Of a DNA stretch of 64,000 bases, positions 1-10,299 are shown piece by piece (position 1 is the first letter of the stretch; the number at the start of each line of letters is the position of its first letter). Origin of the DNA: Welwitschia mirabilis (lineage: Eukaryota; Gnetophyta; Gnetopsida; Welwitschiales); NCBI GenBank assembly GCA_051453625.1, contig JBOZIK010000001.1, positions 78,901,373 through 78,965,372 of the forward strand, given 5' to 3'. The translations under genes were made by a program, and so were the position numbers. Under the pieces are notes generated by a model that searched no databases, was not told the origin of the DNA, and saw nothing but the letters and a program-made list of their open reading frames with translations.

Positions 1-1790
1 TTGAATTTCAGTTACGTGTCATGCAAGTAATTTTGCCATGGGTAGGGTTCTTTGCAAAAAATATGAGAATGATTTTAATGTTATATCTTATCATAGAAAA
101 TATTTATCTAGAGTTCAGATGAACTATACTACTATAAAGAAAGATATGCTTGCCATTATCTTTTGCCTTGATTCTTGTAGATACTAGCTTTTAGGCTTTT
201 ACATGAATGTGTATACTAATGATGTTGCCATTTGTTACCTCATGACTAAGAAAGATTTAAATGCCCATTTGATTAGATGGATTCTTCTTATGCAAGAATT
301 TAATTTAACCATCATAAATAAAGTAGAAAGGCACAATTCTATTGCTAACCTTTTTTTCTACTTCCTCCTTCTCCAGATGACATTCTCATTAATGATTCCT
401 TCCCTAACGAGTAGCTTTTTAATGTTTCTTTTTCTCATCCCCTTTCATTATATGCTGATATTGTGAACTATCTTGTAACCATGAAAACACCACAACATTG
501 GACCTATCACCAATGCAAATGTTTTTTCTATCATATAGGTGATTATGAGTGGATCAAGCCACATTTGTACCATAGGTACAAAGACTAGATTATGAGAAAA
601 TGTGTGCCCGATTGGGAAATACCTGAAATTCTTCATCTTTGTCATGATGGTATTTATGAAGGACATTTTAGTGGACATAAAACTATCATGAGAATCCTTC
701 ATTCTAGTTCTACTGGCTTTCTCTTTTTCATGATTCATTTGATTTTGTTAGAAGGTGTGATTCTTATCAGCATTTTGGTAGCCTTGTTCATTCATAAGAA
801 ATGCCCCTTAGACCTATTCTTGAGTGTAAGCCTTTTGATTATTAGGGTATTGATTTCATAGGACCTATTCACTCATCTTTTTTTTAATAAAAATTACATT
901 ATAGTGGTCATTGATTACATGAATAAATGTGTTGAAGCCATACCTACTTCTTAGAATGATGCTCAAACTGTCTATTATTTTCTTAGATCTCATATCTTTT
1001 AGAAATTTGATTTTCTTATAGTTATCATTAATGATCAGGATACTCATTTCATTAATTTTCTTTTTAAGAAACTTCTTTTGTCAATTGTTATTGAATATAA
1101 AATAGTTTGTGCTTATCATCCTTAGATTGATGAACAAGCTAAAAATGCCAAAAGAGAAATAAAAAAAGTGCTTTAAAAACTTGTCTCTATTAATAAAAAG
1201 TCTTGGGCTTCTCAGCTTAATAATGTACTTTAGGCCTACTTTGCTACTTGGTGTACTTCTCTTAGTTTCTCATCTTATAAACTTGTTTATGATAAAGTTT
1301 ATGTCTTACTAGTTGATGTGTGTTACAATTCTTATCGTACATTGCATCAACTTAATCTTGTGAATTTTGATAAAAATCTTAAGTATAGGTTAGCCTAATT
1401 AGTTATGAAAAAATAACTAATGCCATACATCGTCAATTTATTCAAAAATATTAAGTAAAGTTAAAACATGATAAAAGAATTTTTTATAAAAAGTTTGAAC
1501 TCAGTCAACTTGTCTTATTATATAACATTAGAGTTCATCTTTTGAATAAGAAGTTAACCTTTAAATGGTTAGGTTTTTATCTTCTAAAGAAAGTGCATTT
1601 TAATGGCTCAATTAAAATTTTATATTTAAAAATTAAAGAGATTTAGAAGGTTAATGGGTAATGGTTGAAATTATATGAGGAATCTTTAGATGCAACTATG
1701 AACATGATAGAAGCACTTATTTTTTAGGTTCTTCTCAATGAGGAGGAATTTCTTCTTATCATTATCTAAGTTCTTTCTTAGCCTATTCCT
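1..1790 (+). pseudogene. Athila-type Ty3/gypsy pol remnant (RNase H + integrase), copy A
   Basis: This is the decayed 3' half of a gypsy polyprotein that enters from the left edge. Positions about 95-360 match the retroelement RNase H: an MNYTTIKKDMLAIIF segment, then VYTND, then IRWILLMQEFN. Positions about 590-745 hold the integrase zinc finger (LCHDGIYEGHFSGHKT). Positions about 800-1400 hold the integrase core, with GIDFIGP around the first Asp and INDQDTHF around the second. The expected catalytic Glu context reads EQAKNAKRE, so Glu appears replaced by Lys. Positions 1565-1770 carry the C-terminal tail (KKVHFNGSIKI). In-frame TAG stops fall where Trp or Gln is expected, for example 843-845, 1123-1125 and 1231-1233. 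Domain order and wording fit the Athila/Tat lineage. It is non-functional, and its 5' LTR lies outside the window. Confidence 0.88.
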
Positions 1791-3433
1791 TTAATTAAAT
1801 ATTATGATATTATCTAATCATCTTTTAAACTTAACTTGTATATTATTTTATGAAGTATCATGACTAGTTTTATAATTAGGTATNNNNNNNNNNNNNNNNN
1901 NNNNNNNNNNNNNNNNNNNNNNNNNNNNNNNNNNNNNNNNNNNNNNNNNNNNNNNNNNNNNNNNNNNNNNNNNNNNNNNNNNNNNNNNNNNNNNNNNNNN
2001 NNNNNNNNNNNNNNNNNNTCTATCTTTTATCTTACTTATTTACCTCCATCTTTTCTTTAGTATGTAATCATGTGAAAATTTTGAAATGAAAAAAATAAAA
2101 AAAGAAAGAAAACAGAAACAATAACCATGAGCTACTATATTTTGTTCTTTAAAGAAAAATACATAGTCATCATAATGTCCTACTACACTGAGGTAAATAT
2201 TTCTGAGAGGAATTTTTAGTAGTGTTGGTAGCTATGGAAACTCCACTGGGGGGTCAATTAGCTATGCTTCCTGGGTCCTTACTCCTTTGACAGTGGTTGC
2301 ACTCCCCTCATTATAGAAATAGAAATAAAAACATTTAAGTTTAGGGATCAGTGATGTTACTAGTATCATTAGAGGCATTACTTATTTCCTAGACTCTTAG
2401 TATTTCCACTTTATCATTTTACTTTTGGAAATACAAGTGAGTTTGTGGAATGGAAGTAGGTAAGTTCATTTCTAACTAACTTTTGGTTTTGACATTTATT
2501 GTTCTACATACTTGAAGCTTTGGATATTTCCATAACCATTGCTTTTTCGAATGAACTTTATGAAGATAATACATTTTGTCATGCATATTTACTCAGATGA
2601 TATTATGATGTTTTCCTTAAGAGTTTGCTAGGTTAGTACTTAGGATAGGTAAACAATCTTTTCCTTATTCCTTGTGTCCATTTTCACTCTAGTTTTCTTT
2701 GGTTTTTGAGTCTACTTTTTCAAAGTCATTTTTACGTTTTCTTATTTCTTCTTAAAACCTTAACCATTTAGTAGTTTTCTTGCTATTCAATCATGATAAA
2801 AAATATTTCTAAAAATGCATTTTTATAAAAAAATAAAAGAACATCTTTTTCATAATCTTTATGAGTTCCCTTATAGGTTATTGAGTTCTAAGTTTGTCAT
2901 GCTTTATTTTTTCTATTTAGGCACATTCATTTAGTTTTTATTGTATGTTTTCAACTTAGAGAGTCTGTTTTCTTCAGCCATAGGTTTTTCTTTTATGAGT
3001 GTTTATTCTTGATTTTATTGATTTCCTTGATTTTTCATGTTTTTTGTGTAATTTTATATTTTTATGTCTTTTTCTTTTAATGAGCATTTATTTTTTTTAA
3101 TAGATTTTCCTAATTTTTCATGTTTTTTGTGTAATTTTCTATTTTTTTGGTTTTTCTGTCTTTTTCCTTTTCAGAATAGTTACTTAAAATGACCCTATCT
3201 GAGCCTAACTTTCATGGCTAATGTTTTTTTTTTTTTAAATCTTTTTGGTGTTTTATCATTCACTTGGTCATCTAAATGACATTGTAGCAGACGTCAGAAT
3301 GATTTTTTCTGACAGTTGTCTGAGGTTTGTTGTTTGAATGATGCAACCGGACGATAGTGCAATAAAACTATGGCCCAAACTCTTTTTCCTTATTTTCACT
3401 CATTTTCACATCATTTTCCTTTGTTATTTTGAG
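1791..3433 (+). other. Post-pol spacer of Athila copy A
   Basis: This non-coding stretch lies between the integrase tail and the accessory ORF and contains an N-gap at 1884-2018. About 2160-2330 is a block shared with the other Athila copies: the same order of motifs recurs at about 24030-24200 and 61350-61520, including GAAACTCCACT and GGTTGCACTCCCC. The A-rich stretch at 2085-2110 sits where copies B-C and D-E carry GA or TA/GA microsatellites. No ORF is credible here. Confidence 0.6.
1884..2018. other. Assembly gap (135 N)
   Basis: A run of unknown bases inside the post-pol spacer of Athila copy A. The flanks show no obvious shared sequence. Confidence 0.99.
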
Positions 3434-4157
3434 ATGCAATGATCCCTCTAGCTAGTAATAGCATTTTAGAACTTGTCCCATTTGATTTCATTGCCAGATT
3501 TGCAAGATTTCTTCAAATTTGTAAAAATGAGGTATGTTTCTCTCTCCTCCTAATTTTCACTTTTTTCTCCTGTTTTTCAACCTTTTAACACATATTTTTC
3601 ACTTATATTATTTATATTCATTTTGGGACTTATGGATTTGAATTTCACTACGTATTTTTTGAGTTATGATCACTTTTACGTATCATGAGGTATTTTTAGG
3701 TTTTTACATTTTGTGCTCATTTTCTCACAAACTATAAGTTGAATTGTAGTAATCATTTAGGAAAAATTGATCAATGCAATGTGCTCTATAACTTGCTAGA
3801 TTAGATTTTTCATTTGATTACTTTGAATTTTCACTACTGGTGGGGCCCATTACATACACAGTTTTCGTACTTTTCATTTTTCTCCATTATATCATGTTTA
3901 GGCAATTTGGGATGCATTGAATAGAACATACTTTCAGTATTTTTGATAATTTTTCATTGATTTTAGGGGTCACTATTATGCATTCATGTGACGTTTTTGA
4001 CTTATTTATTTATTTTCACATGACGAGTTTACATTTGTGATTGATTAGGCAATGTACACGTAGAGATAGATAGGCAGAGGCTTCAACTGAGCCTACAGAG
4101 TAGGAGGTAAGACCTTTGATTAAGCCTAAGATATAGCATGTGGATCCACACACCCAC

Positions 4158-4498
4158 TGAAGTGGAGCGATGTAACCCCCTTATAGTTTTCTTTTTATAT
4201 TTTGCTATATCTTGTATTTTCTTATTTTTAGTCCCACATTGTCGACGAATTTTTATTGAAAGGACTTATGTCCTATAAATAAATGGCTTTTGTACTATTT
4301 TAGGGGGAATAAAATAAAGAATTCATTTCTTATATTTAAAGGCTAATTGCCCTCAAAGTATCTGTTGAACCACAGATCTTCGAATGAGGCAGTGGGGAAA
4401 TAGATAAAATTCCACAAATCATCGAATGAGGCAGTGGGCTTCATAAATTACTGAATGAGGTAGTGAAGTAAAACTTTAAACACTTTCACACTACATCA
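4158..4498 (+). repeat. 5' LTR of the TRIM-like element
   Basis: A direct repeat with the copy at 4883-5193. It contains a TATA-like CCTATAAATAAATGG at about 4269 and a terminal block of three imperfect units built on GAATGAGGCAGTG (about 4383, 4423 and 4453). The right LTR has only two of these units, which accounts for most of its 30-bp shorter length. Confidence 0.9.
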
Positions 4499-4500
4499 GG

Positions 4501-4513
4501 TGGTATCAGAGCC
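4501..4513 (+). other. Primer binding site (tRNA-iMet type) of the TRIM-like element
   Basis: The sequence TGGTATCAGAGCC is the standard plant initiator-methionine tRNA primer site. It lies two bases after the 5' LTR and is undecayed. Confidence 0.93.
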
Positions 4514-4515
4514 TA

Positions 4516-4803
4516 ATGGTGACCGGCAGTGACAACGGTGATCTCCATGATGATGCTCGGGAGGCTGGAGCCCCGATCCTTGGGGACAAAGCATTGCAAT
4601 GATTGGAGCAACATTTACAGGAACGCTTGGATCAAGAAACCAACTACAGATTCTGTCACTTTAAGGAGCGATTCGATGAGAGTGCAGGACAGTTAAATGC
4701 TTTTAGTATCTATGTGAACCAGAACCAGATAAACAACAGAAGACCAGGAGTTGATGTTACTCGTGGTAACACTGTCTATAGGCCTATTCCTGTCCGCAGG
4801 TAG
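4516..4803 (+). pseudogene. gag N-terminal fragment in the TRIM-like element
   Basis: A frame starting ATG at 4516 (MVTGSDNGDLHDDARE) stays open to a TAG at 4801 except for one TGA at 4600-4602, where a Trp codon is likely (TGG to TGA). The downstream half is Gln/Asn/Arg-rich (LEQHLQERLDQETNYRF and later RPIPVRR). This resembles the start of a gypsy gag, not a whole capsid protein. It is too short to be functional alone; the remnant probably also served as packaging sequence. Confidence 0.6.
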
Positions 4804-4868
4804 AACTTCATGCATCTGATCAGCTAATGTACTCTGATCCTAAGCCCAACTCGAGGATGAGTTTTTCT

Positions 4869-4882
4869 CAAGTGGAGGAGTC
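4869..4882 (+). other. Polypurine tract of the TRIM-like element
   Basis: The purine run AAGTGGAGGAG lies directly before the TG that opens the right LTR at 4883. The preceding bases CTCGAGGATGAG resemble the usual end of a gypsy coding region. Confidence 0.75.
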
Positions 4883-5193
4883 TGACATAGAGTGTTGCAA
4901 CCCCCTTATAATTTTTTTTTATATTTTTCTATATCTTGTATTTCCTTGTTTTTAGTCCCACATTGTCTATGGATTTCTATCAAAAGGAGTTATGTCCTAT
5001 AAATAAATGGCTTTTGTATTATTTTAGAGGGAATAAAATAAAGAATTCATTTCTTATATTTAAAGGCTAATTTCCCTCAAAGTATCTGTTAAACCATAGA
5101 TTACCAAATGAGGTAGTAAGAAAATAGATAAAATCCCATAGATCGCGGAATGAGGTAGTGAAGTAAAACTTTAAACACTTTCACGCTACGTCA
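4883..5193 (+). repeat. 3' LTR of the TRIM-like element
   Basis: It aligns along its whole length with 4158-4498, apart from one missing GAATGAGG-type unit and scattered, mostly transition-type differences. It ends CTACGTCA and is followed by cccat, the right half of the target duplication. Confidence 0.9.
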
Positions 5194-5760
5194 CCCATCA
5201 CCTTAATAAGAATGATCTTTATGCATACAAATAGCTAGCATTCATATCGAGGGACATTTTAGAGATTTCATAAGCCACATAGAGCCAGAGGTTAATCAAA
5301 GATTGACAAAGTTATAGCTTAGATGGATTACATATGCACATGGTGTATATTATGCTTCTAAGATAAGAGAGTTCTATGACACCATGCATATAGAGAGGCG
5401 ATCAGATACTCATAGTCAGCTATAAAACATGATCATTGCATACATTTAAAACTACAAGATAGCTATCCTCCCATCTCACATTATAGTCATTACAAATCTT
5501 GGAGAACTTGGGAGCTTACATATTCATTCAGCTAGTGGAATAGAGAAGTGTCAAGCTTATGGCACCATTTTAGACATTCTAGCTAATTTGACCACTAATC
5601 AATGGGGGGTAAATGTGACCCAACTGACCTCCACATATAGAGTTTTACACAAGGAACTAATTCATAACATTAGTCCATCATACATGATAATTATGCTATG
5701 GTCACACATTTATAGATTCTAAAAACTTTTCATTAGGAGGAGAAGATGGACTTATCTACC

Positions 5761-6620
5761 NNNNNNNNNNNNNNNNNNNNNNNNNNNNNNNNNNNNNNNN
5801 NNNNNNNNNNNNNNNNNNNNNNNNNNNNNNNNNNNNNNNNNNNNNNNNNNNNNNNNNNNNNNNNNNNNNNNNNNNNNNNNNNNNNNNNNNNNNNNNNNNN
5901 NNNNNNNNNNNNNNNNNNNNNNNNNNNNNNNNNNNNNNNNNNNNNNNNNNNNNNNNNNNNNNNNNNNNNNNNNNNNNNNNNNNNNNNNNNNNNNNNNNNN
6001 NNNNNNNNNNNNNNNNNNNNNNNNNNNNNNNNNNNNNNNNNNNNNNNNNNNNNNNNNNNNNNNNNNNNNNNNNNNNNNNNNNNNNNNNNNNNNNNNNNNN
6101 NNNNNNNNNNNNNNNNNNNNNNNNNNNNNNNNNNNNNNNNNNNNNNNNNNNNNNNNNNNNNNNNNNNNNNNNNNNNNNNNNNNNNNNNNNNNNNNNNNNN
6201 NNNNNNNNNNNNNNNNNNNNNNNNNNNNNNNNNNNNNNNNNNNNNNNNNNNNNNNNNNNNNNNNNNNNNNNNNNNNNNNNNNNNNNNNNNNNNNNNNNNN
6301 NNNNNNNNNNNNNNNNNNNNNNNNNNNNNNNNNNNNNNNNNNNNNNNNNNNNNNNNNNNNNNNNNNNNNNNNNNNNNNNNNNNNNNNNNNNNNNNNNNNN
6401 NNNNNNNNNNNNNNNNNNNNNNNNNNNNNNNNNNNNNNNNNNNNNNNNNNNNNNNNNNNNNNNNNNNNNNNNNNNNNNNNNNNNNNNNNNNNNNNNNNNN
6501 NNNNNNNNNNNNNNNNNNNNNNNNNNNNNNNNNNNNNNNNNNNNNNNNNNNNNNNNNNNNNNNNNNNNNNNNNNNNNNNNNNNNNNNNNNNNNNNNNNNN
6601 NNNNNNNNNNNNNNNNNNNN
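5761..6620. other. Assembly gap (860 N)
   Basis: Unknown bases inside the accessory ORF of copy A. Both flanks show the hexamer tctacc flush with the gap, which may be chance. Confidence 0.99.
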
Positions 6621-7210
6621 TCTACCTTTATCTAGAGGAGAATTAGGTCTATCATTGAGACATGACATCTATAGAAACTTTATTATCTATGCCTCCTCTC
6701 AATGTTGTTTAGATGATTTGGGATACTAAAGCCCATACGTGAGTGATGTATCTCACATATTTAGACTTCTACTTATCATTTATAGGATATGGGCATATAG
6801 GTATTAGGAAAGGCAGAGAAACCTCAGGTATAAAGACCTGCAGTTGGAGCCTTATTAGAATAGATTCAAGCCCTTTTAGCTAAGACTACCAAGATCACCA
6901 GAGGTTTTACTGATCAGAGATTCTAGACCTTTGAGCAGAGAGTTGAGTAGTAGATCCTATCTATCGAGAGAAGAGTACAACACACAGAGGATCAGATGAT
7001 GAATATGTACTGGTGCATTATCTCCATTTAGCAAAGTGTGAGTAGAGAAATTCTAGAGTCAATACATGTATAGGATGATGAGATAGTTAGGTCTATTATA
7101 GCATCTCTTAATGTCCATCTCCTTGCAGATCTTGAGCATCCTCCTTCTTCTCCCCTACTCCTGAGCCAGTTACTGAACCAGAGTTCATCATGTGTAGATG
7201 AGGTAAGTGA

Positions 7211-7735
7211 TTTTGCATTATATTTTGTATCTCCTCTTTTACATCTTTTTGTACTAAAATCTCTCGTTATTATATAAACATATCATTTCTTTTCAGCATG
7301 TGTACTATTTCTATTTTATTTTTAATGATTATCTTTTAATTTTTATGATGAGGATTGCATTATACTTGGGCAAATATTTATATTTGACTATTTATCACAG
7401 TGGAAGGCTATTTATCATGATTAATTAAATATCTGAGAAAATTAATTTCTATTGTAGGTTCTAATTTTGAAAACTCTTTTTAGAGCATGTTGTCCTCTCT
7501 ATCGTCTGGACTACAATACAACCAACCAACTACTGATGCTTCATAGGTGTTTTAATTTAGTGTTTTTAATTTTTTAAAAAATTTAGTTCTATCTCTAAAA
7601 TATTTTGCAAATCATTTTAAGATAATTTCTTTAGGTATTCTAGTTGTTTTTTATTGTCTAATAAGTTGGCTCACAAATGTGGTTTACTGCTTAGTTTTGT
7701 TAGGTACTGATAAGGTTAGGTGGAGGGCTATCTTA
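7211..7735 (+). other. 3' untranslated spacer and polypurine tract of Athila copy A
   Basis: AT-rich non-coding sequence. The last 25 bases (GATAAGGTTAGGTGGAGGGC, then TAT) match the purine-rich tract found before LTRs B, C and E, marking the next feature as a 3' LTR. Confidence 0.6.
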
Positions 7736-8803
7736 TGCCACCAACTTACATATATTTGATAAGGTATTCTGAGTTGTTTTGTAGGTAAATTAATGGGTAA
7801 ATGCTTGGTTTTTATGGTAATGAAGAGTTGGGATGAAAAGGATGGAAAGATGCAATTTTTATGACAAATTACAAGCATTCTGAGCAAATATGATTAATCT
7901 ATATTTTGGATGATAACTTCCTGCAAACAATAAGGATAATACACTGATTGAAGATCTATTAAACATCATTGTCCACCTCATCGTCTGAACAACAGTATGG
8001 AAGACCATGCCAATTAGATGTTGACTAAAGTCTAACTAGCAGCCGATGAGAATTTGACCATGAGATGGCATCATATCATTGATTGTCTAGATGACTAGCT
8101 AGACACACTGATTGTAATGCCTGCACTAAATGTTTATCTAACTTTCACCACTTGTATTTTAATTTCTTTTTGCATGGTGGTTAGGACTTACCCGTGCCTT
8201 CGATCTATTTCATTTTGTGTTTTGAGTCAATAAATAGAGGTCTTTCCCTCAACTTCTTCTTGTCTTCATTACACCCAACATACTCATGATAAAAGTTTAA
8301 GGGATTGAAGAACAATATTGTAATTTCAAAGAGACATTTTCTTGATATGAGGTGATGTTTTCTCCATTAAGTGCAGCTACTTTGTAACCTAGATGTGATG
8401 TAATATATAATGTAAACATTTATTTTTGTGCTTCAATGTATGAATGCTCTTGTCCCTCATAGTTTATGTTGCTTGAGATTTGGTGATAGCTTCTCTTGTG
8501 ATATAGATTATGAGGGCAAACTTTGTCAAGATTGTATTTGGATAGATTAGGTGCATTGTTATTTCCTTTTCTAGATTAGCCTCGCACAAGTGTGTTTTAT
8601 TTCATTTTCATGCATTGCAAGTTATTTCTATAGGGTAGGTTACATTATTTCTCATCTTGAATGCAACTCTCTTATTTTCATATTTTGGTCTTCAACTGAT
8701 TACAAAATTTGGGTCACTCCCATCTATATTAGTGTGTTATGTTTGTGCATATTATTTGTGGTTAATAATATTCTAATCAGGACATACATAAATACGCACC
8801 ACA
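7736..8803 (+). repeat. 3' LTR of Athila copy A
   Basis: It begins TGCCACCAAC, equivalent to TGCTGCCAAC in LTR C. It follows the same order as LTRs B to E: a CCAACTTACATATATTTGAT start, a TATA-like CAATAAATAGAGG at about 8229, a TTTGTAACC block at about 8381, a TGGTGATAG block at about 8480, and a close near ACGCACCACAA. It is clearly more divergent than B to F are from each other, so it is probably another subfamily. The end is judged by alignment with the other copies. Confidence 0.75.
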
Positions 8804-9903
8804 ATAGATGGAAAGGATGTCTAAGAGGTTTCACCCCCTTTAGATGACCATAGCACATGATATAAGAAAGAACAAACAGAAATCCTTCTTCAATTACAAT
8901 TATAGAAATTATATGTTAAAATAAAGAAGCAACACCACCATAATAAGTTAGCTCTTAAGTAAGAAGAAGACACTTTCTCTAATTTTACAAGTAAGACATC
9001 TAGATTAAATACTAATGTTGGTAAACTAAGAGGTAAAATTAAGTGTTTAAAATAGAATTTAAATGATGCTACAAAGATTAATGAATGGATTACCTAGTGT
9101 AAAATACATTTAAACATGATTCTTAAAGAATGGAGATATGGAGTTAATAGAATTAAACTAAAAGAACATCAAGCACTAACTGGGAGCTCTAATGTTATCC
9201 CTTCAAAATGGAACTATATTTCTAGTTTTAAACATTTATCTAGAATAAGATATATCATGTGTTATTATTGTAAATGTAGAGGAAAATTTTAATATAGATT
9301 TTATTTTTTAAAATTTACACATTATGATGTTATTAATTTTGATTAAAAGAATAATATTTAAAATAGAAGTCTTATGAACATAAGAATCACATGGAGATTC
9401 ATGTCAAAAAAAAAGAAAAGTAAAACTATTATGAGGTTTGAGTTGCACTTTATTTAGTAAAGAGACACACATTGTACATAGATAGTAGATTCTCATGTTA
9501 CACAATGGGAGAAAAGTTGCATTTAACATTCATGGTTCAACAAGATAAAGATATTATGAAGTTTGAAAATAATACAGAAGTCCCCATCAACAGGATTAGC
9601 ACTATAGAAAGAGGTGATCTATAAAAGGTGTAAGGCATTTTATATGTTAAAGTTCTAGAATATAATTTACTTAGCATTAGCCTATTATATCTTTTAAATT
9701 TTAAAGTTTTATTTGTTAAAAATAATGGTACTATTAAAAATCCCAATTCCAACAAATTTTCATTTTCTAGGTAAAGAAAATTAAATGTTTATGTCATAGC
9801 TCTACTTGGTATTTTTAATAAGAAGTCCAGGTGTCTATTTATTACTATAAGTGATGCAATGATATGACACTAAAATCTTGATTACATGAATACAAACATA
9901 ATG
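8804..9903 (+). pseudogene. Copia-2 (Sirevirus-like) gag C-terminus, protease and GAG-pre-integrase, left part
   Basis: Decayed copia coding sequence. About 8950-9200 is Lys/Asn-rich and coiled-coil-like, as at the end of Sirevirus gag. A zinc-knuckle relic (IMCYYCKCRGKF) lies near 9265. The protease motif reads LYIDSRFSCYTMGEK near 9475, where LYLDSGCSxHMTG is expected, and is followed by NNTEVPINRISTI and YNLLSISLLYLL. The segment reads DYMNTNIM up to position 9903. The same frame resumes at 27388 as NKLEL, so the gene was cut there by the Copia-1 insertion. Its upstream part is missing because Athila copy A abuts it, which suggests A also inserted into it. Confidence 0.82.
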
Positions 9904-10231
9904 TGTTAAAAATGAAATGAAATTTACTAATATTATATTATAACATTAACCCCTTTTTGATGATGTTATAAAAGGGAGATTAAAATATTTACTTCCTTAG
10001 GGTGTTTTATTTAAAGTAAAAATAAAAGATGAAAAATATGTCTAAGATGGTTCAAATTATAGCCCTAATCCTAACACTATTAAAAAGAATTAGTATGTAG
10101 TTATTACCATTTTCGTTCTTACTTGCTAAAGTTGAATAAGAGCTTTAACCACTTCCTATAGTTTTTCCCATACATAGGGTTTTAATTGCTATTTTTATTT
10201 CTAGTTTATACATTATCATGTCTTTTTATAA
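9904..10231 (+). repeat. 5' LTR of Copia-1
   Basis: It begins TGTTAAAAATGAA and aligns with 27047-27382 through shared blocks such as GGAGATTAAAATATT and CTTCCTTAG. The terminal CA has decayed. Confidence 0.85.
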
Positions 10232-10235
10232 TAAA

Positions 10236-10247
10236 TAGCATCAAAGT
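10236..10247 (+). other. Decayed tRNA-iMet primer binding site of Copia-1
   Basis: TAGCATCAAAGT differs from TGGTATCAGAGC at four positions, all transitions. It lies 4 nt after the LTR, which is the expected place. Confidence 0.7.
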
Positions 10248-10299
10248 AAAGTTTGTAGTGTAATATATTTAAATCCTTTTTATAGGGCCTTCATAAAGT

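Larger units (their letters stand above)
4158..5193 (+). mobile_element. TRIM-like short LTR retrotransposon nested in the accessory ORF
   Basis: A complete short element of about 1036 bp. Its two direct LTRs (4158-4498 and 4883-5193) begin TGA and end TCA. A tRNA-iMet primer site starts 2 nt after the left LTR, and a polypurine tract precedes the right LTR. The host repeats cccac (4153-4157) and cccat (5194-5198) form a 5-bp target duplication differing by one C/T transition. The internal region is only 384 bp and has no pol, so it needed trans help. It keeps more CG and CAG sites than its surroundings, which suggests it inserted later than the host element. Confidence 0.9.
3434..7210 (+). 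pseudogene. Env-like / plant-transposon-protein-like accessory ORF of Athila copy A (interrupted)
   Basis: This is a long decayed ORF between pol and the 3' LTR, the place where Athila elements carry their third (env-like) ORF. It may begin at the ATG at 3437 (MIPLASNSILELVPFDF), followed by a plausible splice donor GAG|GTATGT at about 3528. It is then broken by the TRIM-like element at 4158-5193. From about 5230 to 5745 one frame reads almost open, with stops mainly where CAG became TAG; it contains REFYDTMHIERR and a later LTSTYRVLHKELIHNISP. Both resemble the plant env-like/PTTP family. After an 860-N gap the C-terminal part (about 6890-7190) looks coiled-coil and Gln/Glu-rich (LSIERRVQHTEDQMMNMYW), ending in a Pro-rich tail. 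Family assignment rests on remembered motif shape only. It is clearly not functional. Confidence 0.45.

Noticed and set aside
448-738. Minus-strand open stretches opposite copy A pol (448-738, 865-1047)
   Set aside because: They are shadows of the plus-strand integrase, whose motifs are clear.
4158-4498. Cassandra-type TRIM with a 5S rRNA promoter
   Set aside because: No 5S-like internal promoter boxes were seen in the LTR; a TATA-type promoter is present instead.
4501-4513. tRNA-like match
   Set aside because: It matches only the 3' end complement of tRNA-iMet and sits next to an LTR, so it is a primer site, not a tRNA gene.
5746-6729. Long open frames spanning N-gaps (also at 24591-25160, 53921-54442 and 58897-59950)
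   Set aside because: They are open only because unknown bases contain no stops; the few real residues at the ends carry no evidence.
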